A DNA stretch of 64,000 nt from Chloranthus sessilifolius (GCA_021018995.1 CM037587.1:67909604-67973603), one strand, 5' to 3'. Positions 35,757-47,268 are shown, counted from the stretch's first letter. Translations and numbers: made by a program. Notes: generated by a model from the letters alone, not told the origin.

Positions 35757-37492
35757 AATACATTGTACATGTTTGTTTTGTTGGGGTTGTAGTATGTAAT
35801 GCCTGTTTTCTGTTAACTTTTGTTAAATTGTAATTCCTGTGCATTTCTTTTCTGCTCTGTCAATATGATTTCTATTTTTTGTTCTTTTCTTTGTTTATGC
35901 ACTTCTGACCAGTGAGGACACTGCTCATCATAGGTTTGGGGGTGTGGCAGAATTGCCAATAGTTTAGTTAACATCAGTGCAGCTTATGATCAGCAGAATT
36001 TTTGGAAATGAAGTAATTTCACACCTGTTGTTTTAAAAAGTGAGGAAGTTAAAACTTTTTTAAATTGATTTCTAGTGTAATTCCAATACTTTCATGAAGT
36101 GAATGTCAGAAAATTTTCAAAAGAAAATTGATGTTTTAGTAAACCTAAAAAGAGATAAAACAGTGATGATATACCTCAGAAATTTGATAGAAAACCACAC
36201 CCAGTGAGATTTGGGCCTGAAATGTATTCTTGGGAGGTATGAATTGGCAATTTTTCTGCTCTAGGGACTGTTTAAACCTGCTTACTATCACTAGAAGTTA
36301 CACATATCCAAATTAAAATAATTTGACAGCAATCATGATATTAAAGACATGATGTAAGGCCTCCTTTTGGACAGTTTGAACTTTAAAAATTCCCACCTTT
36401 TAAAAAACTACCCTTGATACACACCATTTGAGCTTTATAAATCTAAGATTTCTTTGAAACCTCATCAACCTCATTTAGCCTAATCCCCACTCTAAAAATT
36501 CAGAAGCTAAAGGAAAGGAAGCAGAAGAAAGGAGAGTTGGGTTACAGTTGGTGATAGAAAAAGAAAAATAGTTGAAGACAATGATGTATCAACAGTAGAA
36601 GTGTGGCATTCCAGTCAATGTCAATTTGAAAAAAAAAAAGGAGAAGTCATTTCATTGGAAGTTTGAAAAAGAAAGAGGAAAAGATGGCCACTTTGGCTCT
36701 GAAAATTCAAAGAAGAAGATGAAATTGTGCTGAAATAAAGAAGGTGTCCATACCACCTCCTTACCTTGACTAACTTCTCAATTTTGAACTCCATTCCACC
36801 CCTTTATTCTTGATAAATTTCACCCATAAGCCACATTACAACCCAAGTTAAAGTCCTTACTGATCAAAGATGGATTGAGCTATCACATGGAGATAAGGAT
36901 TTGTGTAATCTATGGTGAAAAGAGCAGCAAATTCAGAACTGAAAAACAATGCCTATGCTCCTGCTTACAGTCCTATTTGAGGGTTGTAGCTGCTCTTGAG
37001 CTGTGCGAAATAGTACAACCCCCTTACTTGCATGGTGAGTGAAAATCCTGGAGAGAGTTGGGTTTGAAATCAACTAATTGGGGTAACATCAAAACTGAAT
37101 TCTCAAATAGAAGGCAAGCTTCTCATTAATTTGTCTTGTAAAAAAAACTTTTTGACACAAACAGAGTGAATGGTGAAAGGAATTACAGCAGAATTTTAGT
37201 TTTAAACTGATATTTTCTTGATATTCTTCTTACAGCCTGACTGATACAAGTGTGAATAATCTAACTAGATGAAAGTCTGCTTTAACAGAACTACATTGAT
37301 ATTAACTGATTTATTGGAGAAGTTTGTGGGTACCTTCACTGAAAACCCTCAGGAGACTTCACTCCTCCACTAGGGATCACCCAGGGGTTTAAAAGGCTTG
37401 TTGCATATGCTAAATGCAACTGTGCTCCCTACATAAATGGCTTTTTCATTCTGGTTCTAAATTTTGTCTTTGCTCAGGGACTAGCAAAGCTT
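35757..37492 (+). other. D 3' untranslated region with internal purine tract
   Basis: About 1.7 kb with no gene. AGGTTTGGGGGTGTG at 35932-35946 closely resembles the terminal tract AAGTTTGGGGGTA, so it is a candidate internal polypurine tract. Confidence 0.6.
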
Positions 37493-37505
37493 AAGTTTGG
37501 GGGTA
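37493..37505 (+). promoter_or_regulatory. Terminal polypurine tract of D
   Basis: AAGTTTGGGGGTA directly before the 3' LTR start TGTTGAGAAC; typical of Athila. Confidence 0.88.
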
Positions 37506-38174
37506 TGTTGAGAACTGGAAAATACCATTTTCCACCCCTTAACCTGGGTCTTGATAGACCTTTGAGAGAACTAAATAAGTGTTTTTAGCGTTTGTTTTAC
37601 AGCTAACAATAAAGACAGGCTTAACCCTGAAAGCAGCTTAAAAGTACCAAAAAGAGGATGACTCATGCTAATCTAGTGGAAGAAGGAGAAGGAACAACCT
37701 CACTGGTTTTCCAAATGCCTTAACTAAAGAGGACAAAGGCCTGGTTTCAACCTGGAAAGAGGTTTGGAGCTATTCGAACAGAAGAATGCATTACAGAATG
37801 CTTTTCGAAAAGAACCTGAACTTTTTAAAAAGAACCTGAACTTTGCGAAAAGAACTAAAAGCTCCAGGCTTAGTTTTCGAAGAGCACATGAACTCTTCGA
37901 AAGGATTCCTGACCTATTCGAAAAGAAGAGAACTCCTTGCGAACAGCACCAGAACTGTGCGAAAAGAGCTTCAGAAGTCACAGTACCTTGCGAAAAGTTC
38001 TCCAAACTGTGCGAAATGGTATTCTGAAGATTCCCAGCATCTGCAAGGGTAATTCAGTAATCTCTGCACTGATATTTTCTTTATTCTTTTTAGTTTTCCA
38101 AATTCATTATAATTCATCATTTGCAAATCTGTTTTCAAAACACAAATAAATCATGCACAGTTAGAATAGCAACA
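37506..38174 (+). repeat. Element D 3' LTR (short form)
   Basis: It starts TGTTGAGAACTGG and ends AGAATAGCAACA like the 5' LTR, but is only about 669 bp. It carries the two ends of the LTR and the TTCGAA repeats, but not the CCAAT/TATA promoter part. Confidence 0.9.
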
Positions 38175-38179
38175 GTAGC
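38175..38179. repeat. Target-site duplication of D, right copy
   Basis: GTAGC, identical to 25103-25107. Confidence 0.92.
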
Positions 38180-38280
38180 AAAGGATATCATCATTTTTAG
38201 GGATGTTTTTGGGCTACTGGGCTTGGAATGATGGCCTCTTTTGGGTGGTTCTTAAGCAGTCACGTATATGTTTCATCAAT

Positions 38281-38289
38281 ACTTACCTT
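38281..38289 (-). promoter_or_regulatory. Consensus splice donor just after C pol
   Basis: The minus strand reads AAG|GTAAGT a few bases after the end of the integrase frame. The same signal is at 61885-61893 in B. It might let the sense transcript skip the antisense gene block; no acceptor was identified. Confidence 0.4.
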
Positions 38290-38299
38290 ATCGTGATAG

Positions 38300-39620
38300 A
38301 CTAAGAGTAGAACCATCAGACGTATCCAGCGTTGATGAGCTCAGGAAGATGATCTCTGTCCATGGTGGCGAGGCGGATGGCGTATCCCGGCAGCACTTCT
38401 CGAATGACGTATGGTCCTTCCCAGTTCGGTTTAAACTTTCCTCTTGGATCGGCATGGAGGGATGGGAAGATCTTCTTTAGCACAGTGTCTCCTACCTTTA
38501 GAACTCGACCGTAGACACATTTTTTGTAAGCGCATGCGATTCTCCCCTGGTAAATTTGAGTGTGGCATAAGGCTAGGAGTCTCTTTTCGTCCCGTAAGTT
38601 CAGCTGATGAAAGCGTGATCTTTCTCTTTTTGCTTCGGGTAAGCTTGATTCTATGAGGATTCAGAGCAAGGTTACTTCAACCTCTACCGGGAGGACGACC
38701 TCAATTCCATACACAAGGGAGAATGGTGTTGCCCCTATAGCGGTATGGATTGACGTTCGGTAGGCCCACAAAGCAAATGGCAGCATTTCGCTCTAATCTC
38801 GCTAAGTGACGACCATTTTCTCAAGGATGTGGACGACTGTCTTGTTCGCAGCTTCCATGGCTCCATTAGTTTGAGGCCGATAAGGGGACGAGGGATGGTG
38901 CATGATCTTATATTGTTACCAGAAGTCTCGGACGCTCTTATTCACAAAGTTTGTGCCGTTGTCCGTGATTATATCTTTGGGTACTCTAAATCGGCACACA
39001 ATATTGTTCTTGAGAAACTTCTCGACGTGACTGGCCATGATGTTGGCATATGACGCCACTTCTACCCACTTGGTGAAGTACTCAATGGCGACGAGGATGA
39101 ACCGATGTCTGTTTGATGCTTTTGGATTAATCATTCCGACAACGTCGAGGCCCCAGGTAGCAAATGGCCAAGGAGTGGTCATGCAGTGAAGATCAATGGC
39201 AGGAGCGTGTATCAGGCTGGAGTGTTCTTGACACTTGTAGCATATTTGAACATGTTTGTAGCAATCTGATTCCATGGTGGTCCAAAAGTATCCCTGCCGT
39301 AGGATTTTCTTAGCGAGCATGTGACCGCTGACGTGGGCTCCGCATACTCCCTCATGGATTTCTTTCATAATATTGACCGCTTCACTTTCAGTGAGGCACC
39401 TGAGTAAGATGTTATTGTATGATCGCTTGTAGAGGCATTTCCCGCAAATGACATAACCTGCCGCTAAACGTTGAATGGTTCTTCGGTCTAACTTGGATGT
39501 ACCCTCTGGGAAAGTTAGGGTCTCAAGGAAATTCTTGATATCTGAGAACCAAGGTGGCTCATCATCAGGCTTTGTAGGTTCCTCAATCTGGAGGCAGAAG
39601 GCTGGCTCATTCCTCTGCTC
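38300..39620 (-). pseudogene. Element C pol: integrase
   Basis: Minus-strand Tat integrase. Zinc-binding region HEGVCGAHVSGHMLAKKI with CYKCQEHSSLIH, then the core with PWPFATWGLDVVG (first Asp) and KDIITDNGTNF (second Asp). The remainder runs to a C-terminal domain ending near 38300. It is highly similar to B's integrase. Broken copy; it would have inserted the element's DNA. Confidence 0.88.
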
Positions 39621-40560
39621 GATCACGATCGGCTTCATCTTAACACCATAGGGGATTTCAATCATCGACGCCAAAGTTGCTAATGCATCAGAAAAGCGAT
39701 TCCTTATCCGGGGGACATATGAGAAAGTCACATCTTGGAAGCAAGCTATCAGATCCTCGAGGTGTTCATGATAGGGGATCAGTTTCTCATCTTTCGTCTT
39801 CCAGTCACCATTTGTCTGGCATATGATTAACTATGAATCGCCAAATACTCGAAGGTGAGTTACATTTAGATCGAGAGCTACCTACAGACCAACGGTGCAA
39901 GCTTCATATTCAGCCATGTTGTTAGTGCAAAGGAAGTTGAGCTTGATAGAGACCGGTACATGGGATCCTTTTGGTGAGATTAGGATGGCACCAACTCCTT
40001 GGTCCTCAATATTTGCTGCCCCATCAAAGTGCATTACCCATGATTCTTCTGCTTCTTCTGTATCGTCTTCCGTCATGAACAAGATATCTTCATCGGGGAA
40101 CTCAGTTCTCAAAGGCTCATAATCAGGTAAAGGATTGTCGGCAAGATGATCAGCCAGTGCCTGCCTCTTGATCGACTTCTGAGTGACATACGTGATGTCG
40201 AATTCAGATAATAAGAGTTCCCAGCGTGCGGTTCGTCCAGTGAGAGCTAGCTTCTCGAATAGGTACTTCAACAGATCCATCCGCGCTAGAAGTAGAACGG
40301 CTTAGGATAAGAGGTAATGCCAAAGTCTTTGAGTAGCCCACACGAGCGCTAGGCACGTCTTCTCCAGATGAGAGTAGCGCGTCTCATAATCAGTGAACTT
40401 CTTGCTCAGTTAGTAGATGGCCTGCTCTCTTCTTCCTGTGTCATCGTGTTGCCCTAACACAAAACCCATGGAAAACTCTGTCGTGGATAGGTACATTATC
40501 AGGGGTCTACCAGGTACAGGTGGTACCAATACTGGAGGATTTAGGAGGTAACCCTTGATC
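39621..40560 (-). pseudogene. Element C pol: dual RNase H region
   Basis: The ordinary RT-linked RNase H ends near 40290 (DLLKYLFEKLALTGRTARW area). It is followed by the archaeal-like second RNase H that marks the Tat clade: VMHFDGAANIEDQGVGAIL, then NNMAEYEACTVG (40280-39882), and RIRNRFSDALATLASM near 39700. The two-domain layout is the clade's diagnostic feature. Broken copy. Confidence 0.85.
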
Positions 40561-41480
40561 TTGTCAAATGTAGCTTGGCAGTCATCATTCCACTCAACTG
40601 GTGAGTCCTTTCTTAGTAGTTTGAAGATTGGTGCGCATATCGGAGTTAACTGTGCAATGAACCGACTAATATACTAGATTCTGCCTAAAAAGCCTCTAAC
40701 CTCTTTCTCTGTAGACGGTGGGGGCATTTCAGTGATGGCCTTGATCTTGGTCGGATCGACCTCGATGCCTCTCCTACTGACGATAAAACCTAATAGTTTT
40801 CCTGACATAGCGCCGAATGCGCACTTCTGGGGATTCAACCGCAACCTGTACTTTCTCAACCTCTCGAACAGCTTCTGAAGGTCTACCAAGTGGTCTTCCC
40901 TTTTCGGCGATTTGGAAATCATATCATCGACATACACTTCGATCTCTCGGTGCATCATGTCGTGGAATAGGGTCGTCATTGCTCTCTGGTAGGTCGCCCC
41001 AGCGTTCTTGAGCCCGAATGGCATCACCTTGTAGCAGAAGGTTCCCCAGGGAGTGATGAATGTGGTCTTCTCTCAGTCGGCCTCTGTCATCTTAATCTGA
41101 TTGTAGCCTGAGAACCCGTCCATGAACGAGAGCATTCCGTGCTTAGCAGTGTTATCGACCAAGATATCGATGTAGGGTAATGAGAAGTCATCTTTAGGGC
41201 CTGCCTTGTTGAGATTTTGGAAATCAATGCACATTTGAACTTTTTCATCCTTCTTTGGCATGGGGACGATATTGGCCAGCCATTACGGGTACTTGGATAC
41301 CATGAGAAAACTCGCGTCATATTGCTTAATGACCTCGTCCTTTACTTTCAACATCCATTCAGGTCGGAGACGTCTCAGCTTCTGCTTGACTGGCTTTATA
41401 TCAGGGTAGAAGGGCAACTCATGCTCAACCAAATCAGTATCCAGACCAGGCATGTCCTCATACAACAGGTAAAAACGTCT
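40561..41480 (-). pseudogene. Element C pol: reverse transcriptase
   Basis: Ty3/gypsy RT on the minus strand: VKQKLRRLRPEWMLKVKDEV, then VQMCIDFQNLNKAGPKDDF, SFMDGFSGYNQI, MMPFGLKNAGATYQRAM, and the catalytic YVDDMISKS near 40930. It continues with LGFIVSRRGIEVDPTKI and GFLGRI. This would copy the RNA genome. Broken copy. Confidence 0.9.
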
Positions 41481-42290
41481 TGGTATGACCGAAGGAAGTC
41501 GATCATGCTTTTTCTTTCCTCAGGAGACAGTGACGTTCCGATTTTGGTTATCCTGGGAACCTCCTCAGTTCCTAGATTGACGTCTTCGGTCTCTTCGACA
41601 ATGGGGGTAGGGCCATACTCAAATTCGGCAAATCAGTCAAGGAGCTCATTGGGGAGCTCCTCGAAGGGGACATCCTCATCTAGACTCGTGATCCCTACCT
41701 CTTCTTGTATTTCTACAGGGAAGGGGTCGATTTCACGTGGGACGGGCATTTTGATTAAGGCACCCTTTTGTGGGACATTTTCTGGAATTTTAAATGACAA
41801 TATTTTTGGACTTTGGATTTTTTCAATGTTTTTGAGATTTTGTGTTTTTTGTATGTTTTTGAGATTTTGTATTTTTTTCATGTTTTTGAGATTTTTGTTT
41901 TCTTCGGAGACGGACCCTTGGCAATGCGAGTTTATGTATATACAAGGTATTGCCTGCCAAGGGCTTATCTCACTTTTTATAGGTTGTTTTTTTTTTGGGA
42001 AATGTGTGCCGAAGGTTAGGCCACTCCCCGCTTCTAGGGTTTGGGGCAAAGATGCCCAGTTGCGTACCTAAGGGGCCGCTTCTTTACCTATTGGGATGGA
42101 GGGTGCTGACTGATATTGCTCATTGGAGTCAACCTCCATCATATTGATCCCCATTTCGTTTGAGATCATGTCCTCAAATGATAACTCAGTTTTGTGGTGA
42201 TTCACCACAGAGGGGGCTTGTTCAGATACCGACCGTCGTTCTTCAAAAATGGACAATGCGGCCAAATCTGTCTCCAAGCTGGGAAGGGAG
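41481..42290 (-). pseudogene. Element C interdomain region between protease and RT
   Basis: Minus-strand spacer with low-complexity coding text (NLKNMKKIQNLKNIQKTQNL near 41870-41800) and an acidic stretch (EEVGITSLDEDVPFEELPNE near 41680). Ogre-type elements are known to carry an intron between protease and RT. A donor-like LTTAG|GTACGC spot near 42068 and an acceptor-like CCTGTAG near 41720 are possible, but weakly supported. DNA repeat ATGTTTTTGAGATTTTGTAT occurs three times at about 41828-41900. Confidence 0.55.
41828..41900. repeat. Short tandem repeat, ATGTTTTTGAGATTTTG unit
   Basis: Three copies of a roughly 30-bp unit with TGTTTTTGAGATTTTG on the + strand. It codes for the NLKN-type repeats on the minus strand. 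Confidence 0.8.
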
Positions 42291-42689
42291 ACTGGGGATT
42301 GGTGGGATGGACTAGGGCTTTGGGTTTGTGTGGGGTCAAATGGGTTGCCCCATTTCGATCAATCTTTATGACCCCTGCGCTGATAAAGGAATCTTTGATG
42401 TGTGGCCTAGGGCGAGGTTTCTCTTCTATGTTGATTCCTCGAGCTCTTACTACCGCGGTGACCCTGGCCTTTTCTTTGGCCTCTCGGACCTCTTGCTCTG
42501 TGGGCTTATATCCTAGCCCGAATCTTACTTTTTATCCCTTAGTCATAACTGGCTCTCTTCTGCCTTGTAATTTGGGTCCCATACCCCTTCCTTTCTAATA
42601 GCCCCACTTTTGGAGCATCACCACTGCTGCTACCATACCGCCTCCCGTTTTAGACATGATGCCCTCCATGGGTTCTGGGAGTATTGCCG

Positions 42690-43440
42690 ACAAATCGTAC
42701 TCGAAACTGTGGAGGTCGACGTCCTCTGCGGTGTGTGGTATATCTAGCATATTGGGATTTTTAATGCTATTGGTAGCCTTTTCTTTTTCACTGTGCCCCT
42801 CTCCAATGATCGTGATGATCTTGTGCCCAGATGCAAATTTGAGTTTCTAATGCAATGTGGAAGGTATGGCTCCGACTTCATGTAGCCACAGGTGCCCCAA
42901 CAACAGATTAAATGAGAATTTGATATCCATGACTTGAAACAAGATGGAAAAGGTCATTGGCCCTATCAATAGCTCAAGATCAACTTCTCCCATTATTTCT
43001 CTCCTGGTATTGTCAAACCCTCTAGCGCTGGTTCTGGTGGGCCTTAGCATGCACGGATCAACCCCGATCTTGGTGGCGGTTCTTAACGGGCATATATTCA
43101 ATGCAGACCCATTATCGATTAGTACCAAGGGGATAATCATATTTTCAAACTCAATGGTTATTTTTAAAGATTTTGAGTGGCTACCTCCTTCCTCAGGTAA
43201 ATCTGCATCAGAAAATGAAATGGCATTTGGAGCCATCACTTGACCAATTATCAGCCCGACTTCATCTGGGCTAACTTGGAGTGATACATGTGCATTTTTT
43301 AATGCCCCCACTAATGCTTGGAAATGGAGTGGGGACGTCATCAACAGATCCCATACAGTGATATGGACAGGCATTCTTTTGAGCTGAGTCTCCAGTATAT
43401 GTTCTCGACTCATCTTCTCGAAGGGGTTCACCGGGCTGTC
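42690..43440 (-). pseudogene. Element C protease
   Basis: Retropepsin-like protease on the minus strand. LVLIDNGSALNICPLRTATK has the DNGS active-site variant usual in Tat elements. It is followed by ARGFDNTRREIMGEVDLELL and FSFNLLLGHLWLHEVGAIPS. Upstream text (RMPVHITVWDLLMTSPLHFQ) is the conserved linker before the protease. It would process Gag-Pol. Broken copy. Confidence 0.85.
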
Positions 43441-43569
43441 TTTCTTTCCTTCGAGTTGGGCATGTGCTGCTGCTGGTGCTTCTGGCTGCTTTGATATCCT
43501 CCCTGACCTGGTAACAAAATCTACCGCCCCTTCTCTACTGTTGCTACCGGCATTGACATCTATCTGTTC

Positions 43570-44740
43570 GTAGCTTAGCGGGACTTGATGAGGATCATAT
43601 GTTGGTCCGAGAGATGGAGTGGTGTGGCAGCCGGTGCTTGAGATACTTGTATTGTCGGCTCAGAGGGCATGGGAAACACCTGATTTATTTTGGCGGTGGA
43701 GGGTTGGGAGGACAGATTGGGCCAAATAGGGATGGTAGAGCTTGAGGGTGGTGGTATTGGAGGGAAGGAGGTAAAAGTAGGCATTTGATAGCTAGTGGGT
43801 GCTGGCGGCAGATGGGGGGTCTGATGGGCCGTTAGGTAATTGATTGGGGTGGTGGAACTTGCCGGTGGTTGAGCTGGGGGTGATGGAGTGGGCGCAGGCC
43901 ATTTATAACTGATGGGCGTGGGTGTTGGATTGGGGGCCTTATGGCTTAAAGGGTAATCGATGGGGGCTGTGGTGTATGGTGGTAGTTGAAACAGGGTGGG
44001 CGCAGGCCATTGGTAACTGGTGGGTGCTGGTGTAGGATTGGGGGCCTATTGGCTCATCGGGTAACTGATGGGGGTTGTGGTGTATGGTTGGTATGCATTG
44101 ATATTCACATAATTGACGGGTGTGGGCAATGGAAAGTATGCCCTGAGATCCAAGGGTTCAATTTGTGGAGTCGAGTTGGAGAAATAATCTGACAAATTTA
44201 GGGGTTCAAATACCCCTATATTCCTCTCTTCAACTTTTCTTAACAACGGTGCTACATAACTCTCCCGATCACTGATGTAATCGGATGGGTAGAATTCTAA
44301 CTCCTCATCTTCTATCATTCTGATGGTGGGTCTGGGACCTGCTCCTCCGGTAGGATGTGGGGGTAGTGGTAATTGATGAATATTAGCATGCTGAGAAGGT
44401 GTAGGGGGAATGATTTTCCCGGCATCGATCAAATCCTGAATGGCATGCTTCAATGGGAAGCAGCGATCAGTAGGGTGACCCGGACCCTGATGAAAATTAC
44501 AGTGGGTATTTGGGTCATAGTTCTTTGGGATTGGGTGAGGAGGAGGTTCCCGTTGGCGGATAGCCACTAATCCCTTTTCTACTAACATGGGTAAAAGTAC
44601 ACTCAAAGATTGCCCAGAGGTGTAAAGACTCGGTCGTAGCGGGCTCTCCTCTGTTCCGGGTCATTTGCATTCCTTGCCCATACCCTGTTCTTTGCATCTG
44701 CTCAGGCCTAACTGGTGCTAGTGGGGCCGCCTAAAATTGA
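43570..44740 (-). pseudogene. Element C gag: C-terminal half with zinc knuckle
   Basis: Minus-strand text NYDPNTHCNFHQGPGHPTDR followed by CFPLKHAIQDLIDAGKI is the CxFHxxxGHxxDxC knuckle of Tat Gag and would bind RNA. A Pro-rich low-complexity part (43790-44090) follows, made of repeats such as NPTPAPTSYQWPAPT and APIDYPLSHKAPNPTPT-like units. It connects to the protease. Broken copy. Confidence 0.78.
43790..44090. repeat. Degenerate tandem repeat in C gag
   Basis: About three to four copies of a 120-bp-scale unit with GGGCGCAGGCCATT and GGTGTAGGATTGGGGGCC-like parts, encoding Pro/Thr-rich repeats on the minus strand. Confidence 0.6.
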
Positions 44741-44839
44741 AACGGAGCAGTATTATTATTGGGCCTGGTGTTGGCTATGTTCTGGACATCCTCCCCTGTT
44801 CTCTTCTCGTTCCTTTGCTTAGAAAATCTTCTGACCCTG

Positions 44840-45450
44840 CTAGGGCCCCCTGAGGTATTCTTACTCAACCGCCCTTCCCTGATGGCACCTCGCAGTGGTT
44901 GGCATTCCTCACCAAGTCAGCAAAACTAGACTGTTGTTGGTACACAAGGAAATCAGAAATCACTGGCAGAGTGTTCTTTGAAATCATCTCTATCTGCTCA
45001 TCATCCGGTATTCTATTTCTGACTTGAGCTGCCAGTGCTCTCCATCGCCCTAAGTAGTCACTGAAGGTCTCGTTTGGATTCTGCTTTAAACGGGCCAAAT
45101 CAGATTTGCACTATTCAATATCAGTATTATAGACATACTGTTCCTGGAATAAATGCGCTAAATCTTTCCATGTCTTCATCATGGATGGTTCAAGAGATGT
45201 GAGCTACCTCAGGGCCGGTCCGGTCAAACTTTTCTGAAAGACTTTTATTAGCAGTCTTTCATTCCCCTCGTATTGGCACATGCCCCCATAATAGGACTTG
45301 AGGTGTGTGATCGGGTTGCCTGTGCCATTGCACTTGTCGAATACTGGCATTTTATATTTGGGGGGCAAGGGGACCTCAGCGAATAGGCATAGGTCTGTAA
45401 AGTCTGTGGCGTGGATTTCAGTACCACCCATTTTCATCAGCTGTTTTTGT
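44840..45450 (-). pseudogene. Element C gag: core domain
   Basis: Retrotransposon gag domain on the minus strand: PLPPKYKMPVFDKCNGTGNP, ITHLKSYYGGMCQYEGNERL, VFQKSLTGPALR (45437-45204), then LKQNPNETFSDYLGRWRALA and AQVRNRIPDDEQIEMISKNT (45098-44950). This is the particle-forming part of Gag. Broken copy. Confidence 0.88.
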
Positions 45451-47268
45451 ATTTTGTTTAACTGTTCTTTTAGCTGCTCTGACTCTTTCGATATAGGGGC
45501 CGCTTTCTGTCACCGACTTCACTCGGGCTACTAGGGGTGGGCAATCGGTGGAGGGTTGAGGTTTAATGCCCCAAAGATAGGCCCCGTTGTTTCTAATCTC
45601 GTCCTCCTCATACTGCTGGTCAGCATAATGTGCAGTGAAGACGGGATTCTTGACTTGTTGCTGCATGGGTTGGATAGGAATGACATGAGTAGGGGTTGGG
45701 TGAGCCCATTGGGGGTGTGGAAAGGTTTATTGGGTGATGGGAATTTGGTTTTGAGGCGGGACTTGGTAAGGCCATTGGGTATGGGGGAAGGTTTGGAGAT
45801 GGCCTTGGGGTGTAGGTCCATGGGGGAATTGGGTTTGGGGGATGACATGGGTTTGACCCAGCTGTGAAGGTTGGGTTAAGTGTTGGGGGTATTGTGGAAG
45901 GTATGAGTGTGGGGTTTGGGTTTGGGCCATGAACCCTTGATCATTTTGGGTCATGGGCCACTGATATGTCTGGGCCATGGACCCTTGGTAGCCTTGGGCC
46001 AAGGGCCCTGGATAGGTTTGGGCCAATGGGCCTGGGTAGGTTTGGGCCATGGGTCCTTAGTGAGTCTAGCCCAATGGGCCTTGATGGGTTTGGGCCATGG
46101 GCCCTTGATGGATTTGGCCCAATATGCCTTGATGGGTCTGGCCCATGGGCCCTTTTTGGGTCTGGCCCAATGGGCCTTGTTGGGTCTTGGCCATGGTCCC
46201 TTGATGGGTCTGACCCGATGGGCCTTATTGGGTCTAGGCCATGGGCCATTGATGGGCCTTATTGGGTCTGGGCCATGGGCCCTTGATGGGTCTGGATTTG
46301 ATGGGTTTGGCTCAATGGGCCCTGGGGGACATGGGTAATGGGGTTTAGGGCCAATGGACCTTGGAGATGATGGGTAGTGGGTATTGGGCCATGGGGCCCT
46401 GGAGATCATGGATGGTGGGGTATTGGGTCATGGGGCCTTGGGGTATGTGGGTGATGGGGGTTTGGGTGGTGTGGATTATGGGGGGTTGATGGGGGTCATG
46501 GGGGAGTGAGGCATGGAGATTTGCTAGGGTATGGGATGGGTTCATGGGGTGTGGAGGAGAGGGGGTGTTTTGAGAAGCCTTCCATAAGGAGTAGGCTTGG
46601 AACATCTCCTCCATCATGGCCATGGAAGGAGGATGGGATGTGGATGGTGGATTTAAGGGTTGATGGGGTATAGATGGGATGGAGGTGGTGGAAAAATTGG
46701 GCATGGCCACGGTAGGTGGGGGTGTATGAGGTGGATGAGGGGATATATTTTGGGATGATGGGGGGCATGATGAGGGAGGATGAGGAAAATTGGGCATGGC
46801 CCTGGTAAAAATGGGCATGACCCGGGTTGATGGGGGGATTTGTGGGGGATCAGATAGGGCGGAGGTGGTGTATGTGAACGTGGGTGGATCGGGTCTATAT
46901 GGTGAAGATGGGAAATGGGGCATGGATGTGGGTTGAGAAAACGGGTTAGGGTTTTGTATGGGCATGGCTTGGGCAAAAGATGGGGAATGGGGGGTTGGAC
47001 TTTGGATATTTTGGAGGGTATCGGTTGGGAAAATGGGTGCGCCAAATGGGCCGGTAATGGTAAAGGGGGGTTGGGTGAGAGGGATGGTGGAAAAGACTTC
47101 TCCCGAATGGGAGTGGGTTGGAGAATGTGGTGGGGATGAGTCGGGATCGGCGTAAGCCGGGACCACTACCCACGACATTCTACGGGAGCGGGTCGGGTAA
47201 AGGTGCCTTGGATAAGGCCAAAAAATCCTCCTTTCCCTACGGGATGACGGAGGGCAAGATGATGCCAT
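45451..47268 (-). pseudogene. Element C gag: Pro/Gln-rich N-terminal region
   Basis: Long low-complexity N-terminal part on the minus strand. A possible start is MASSCPPSSRRERRIFWPYP at 47268, or MSWVVVPAYADPDSSP at about 47180. Pro/Ser/His-rich text follows, then repeats of the type GPLAQTYPGPMAQ (46450-45960) coded by a 24-bp minisatellite. An acidic segment near 45660-45470 (MQQQVKNPVFTAHYADQQYE) leads to the core. Low-complexity Gag N-termini are common in Tat elements. The true start is uncertain. Confidence 0.65.
45960..46410. repeat. 24-bp minisatellite in C gag
   Basis: About 18 copies of a 24-bp unit on the + strand, such as GGGTTTGGGCCATGGGCCCT plus TGAT, often alternating with a GGCCCAATGGGCC form. 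GGGCCATGGGCCC is nearly self-complementary. The unit is a multiple of three, so all minus-strand frames stay open and give octapeptide repeats. Confidence 0.85.

Larger units (their letters stand above)
25108..38174 (+). mobile_element. Element D: Athila-type Ty3/gypsy retrotransposon
   Basis: 13.1-kb + strand element inside C, flanked by GTAGC duplications. Order: 5' LTR, primer site matching tRNA-Asp (typical of Athila), gag, protease, RT, RNase H, integrase, an extra 3' ORF, a long 3' untranslated region with an internal purine tract, the terminal purine tract and a 3' LTR. The LTRs are unequal in length (about 1.86 and 0.67 kb) but closely similar where they align, so the insertion is fairly young by eye. 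Coding regions carry several breaks; it looks non-autonomous today. It lies in the interval of C between antisense unit 2 and the pol end; B keeps the uninterrupted version of that site near 61775. Confidence 0.93.

Noticed and set aside
41720-42068. A defined intron between protease and RT of C
   Set aside because: Ogre elements are known for such an intron, but the donor- and acceptor-like spots here are weak and the sequence between also reads as low-complexity coding text; left as a possibility only.
41217-42071. 284-residue + strand open frame
   Set aside because: It lies opposite the RT and interdomain region of C, with no family and no expected promoter; taken as a shadow frame.
45907-46338. 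Gly/Trp-rich + strand open frames
   Set aside because: They are shadows of the 24-bp minisatellite, which keeps all frames open; the gag frame on the minus strand is the supported one.
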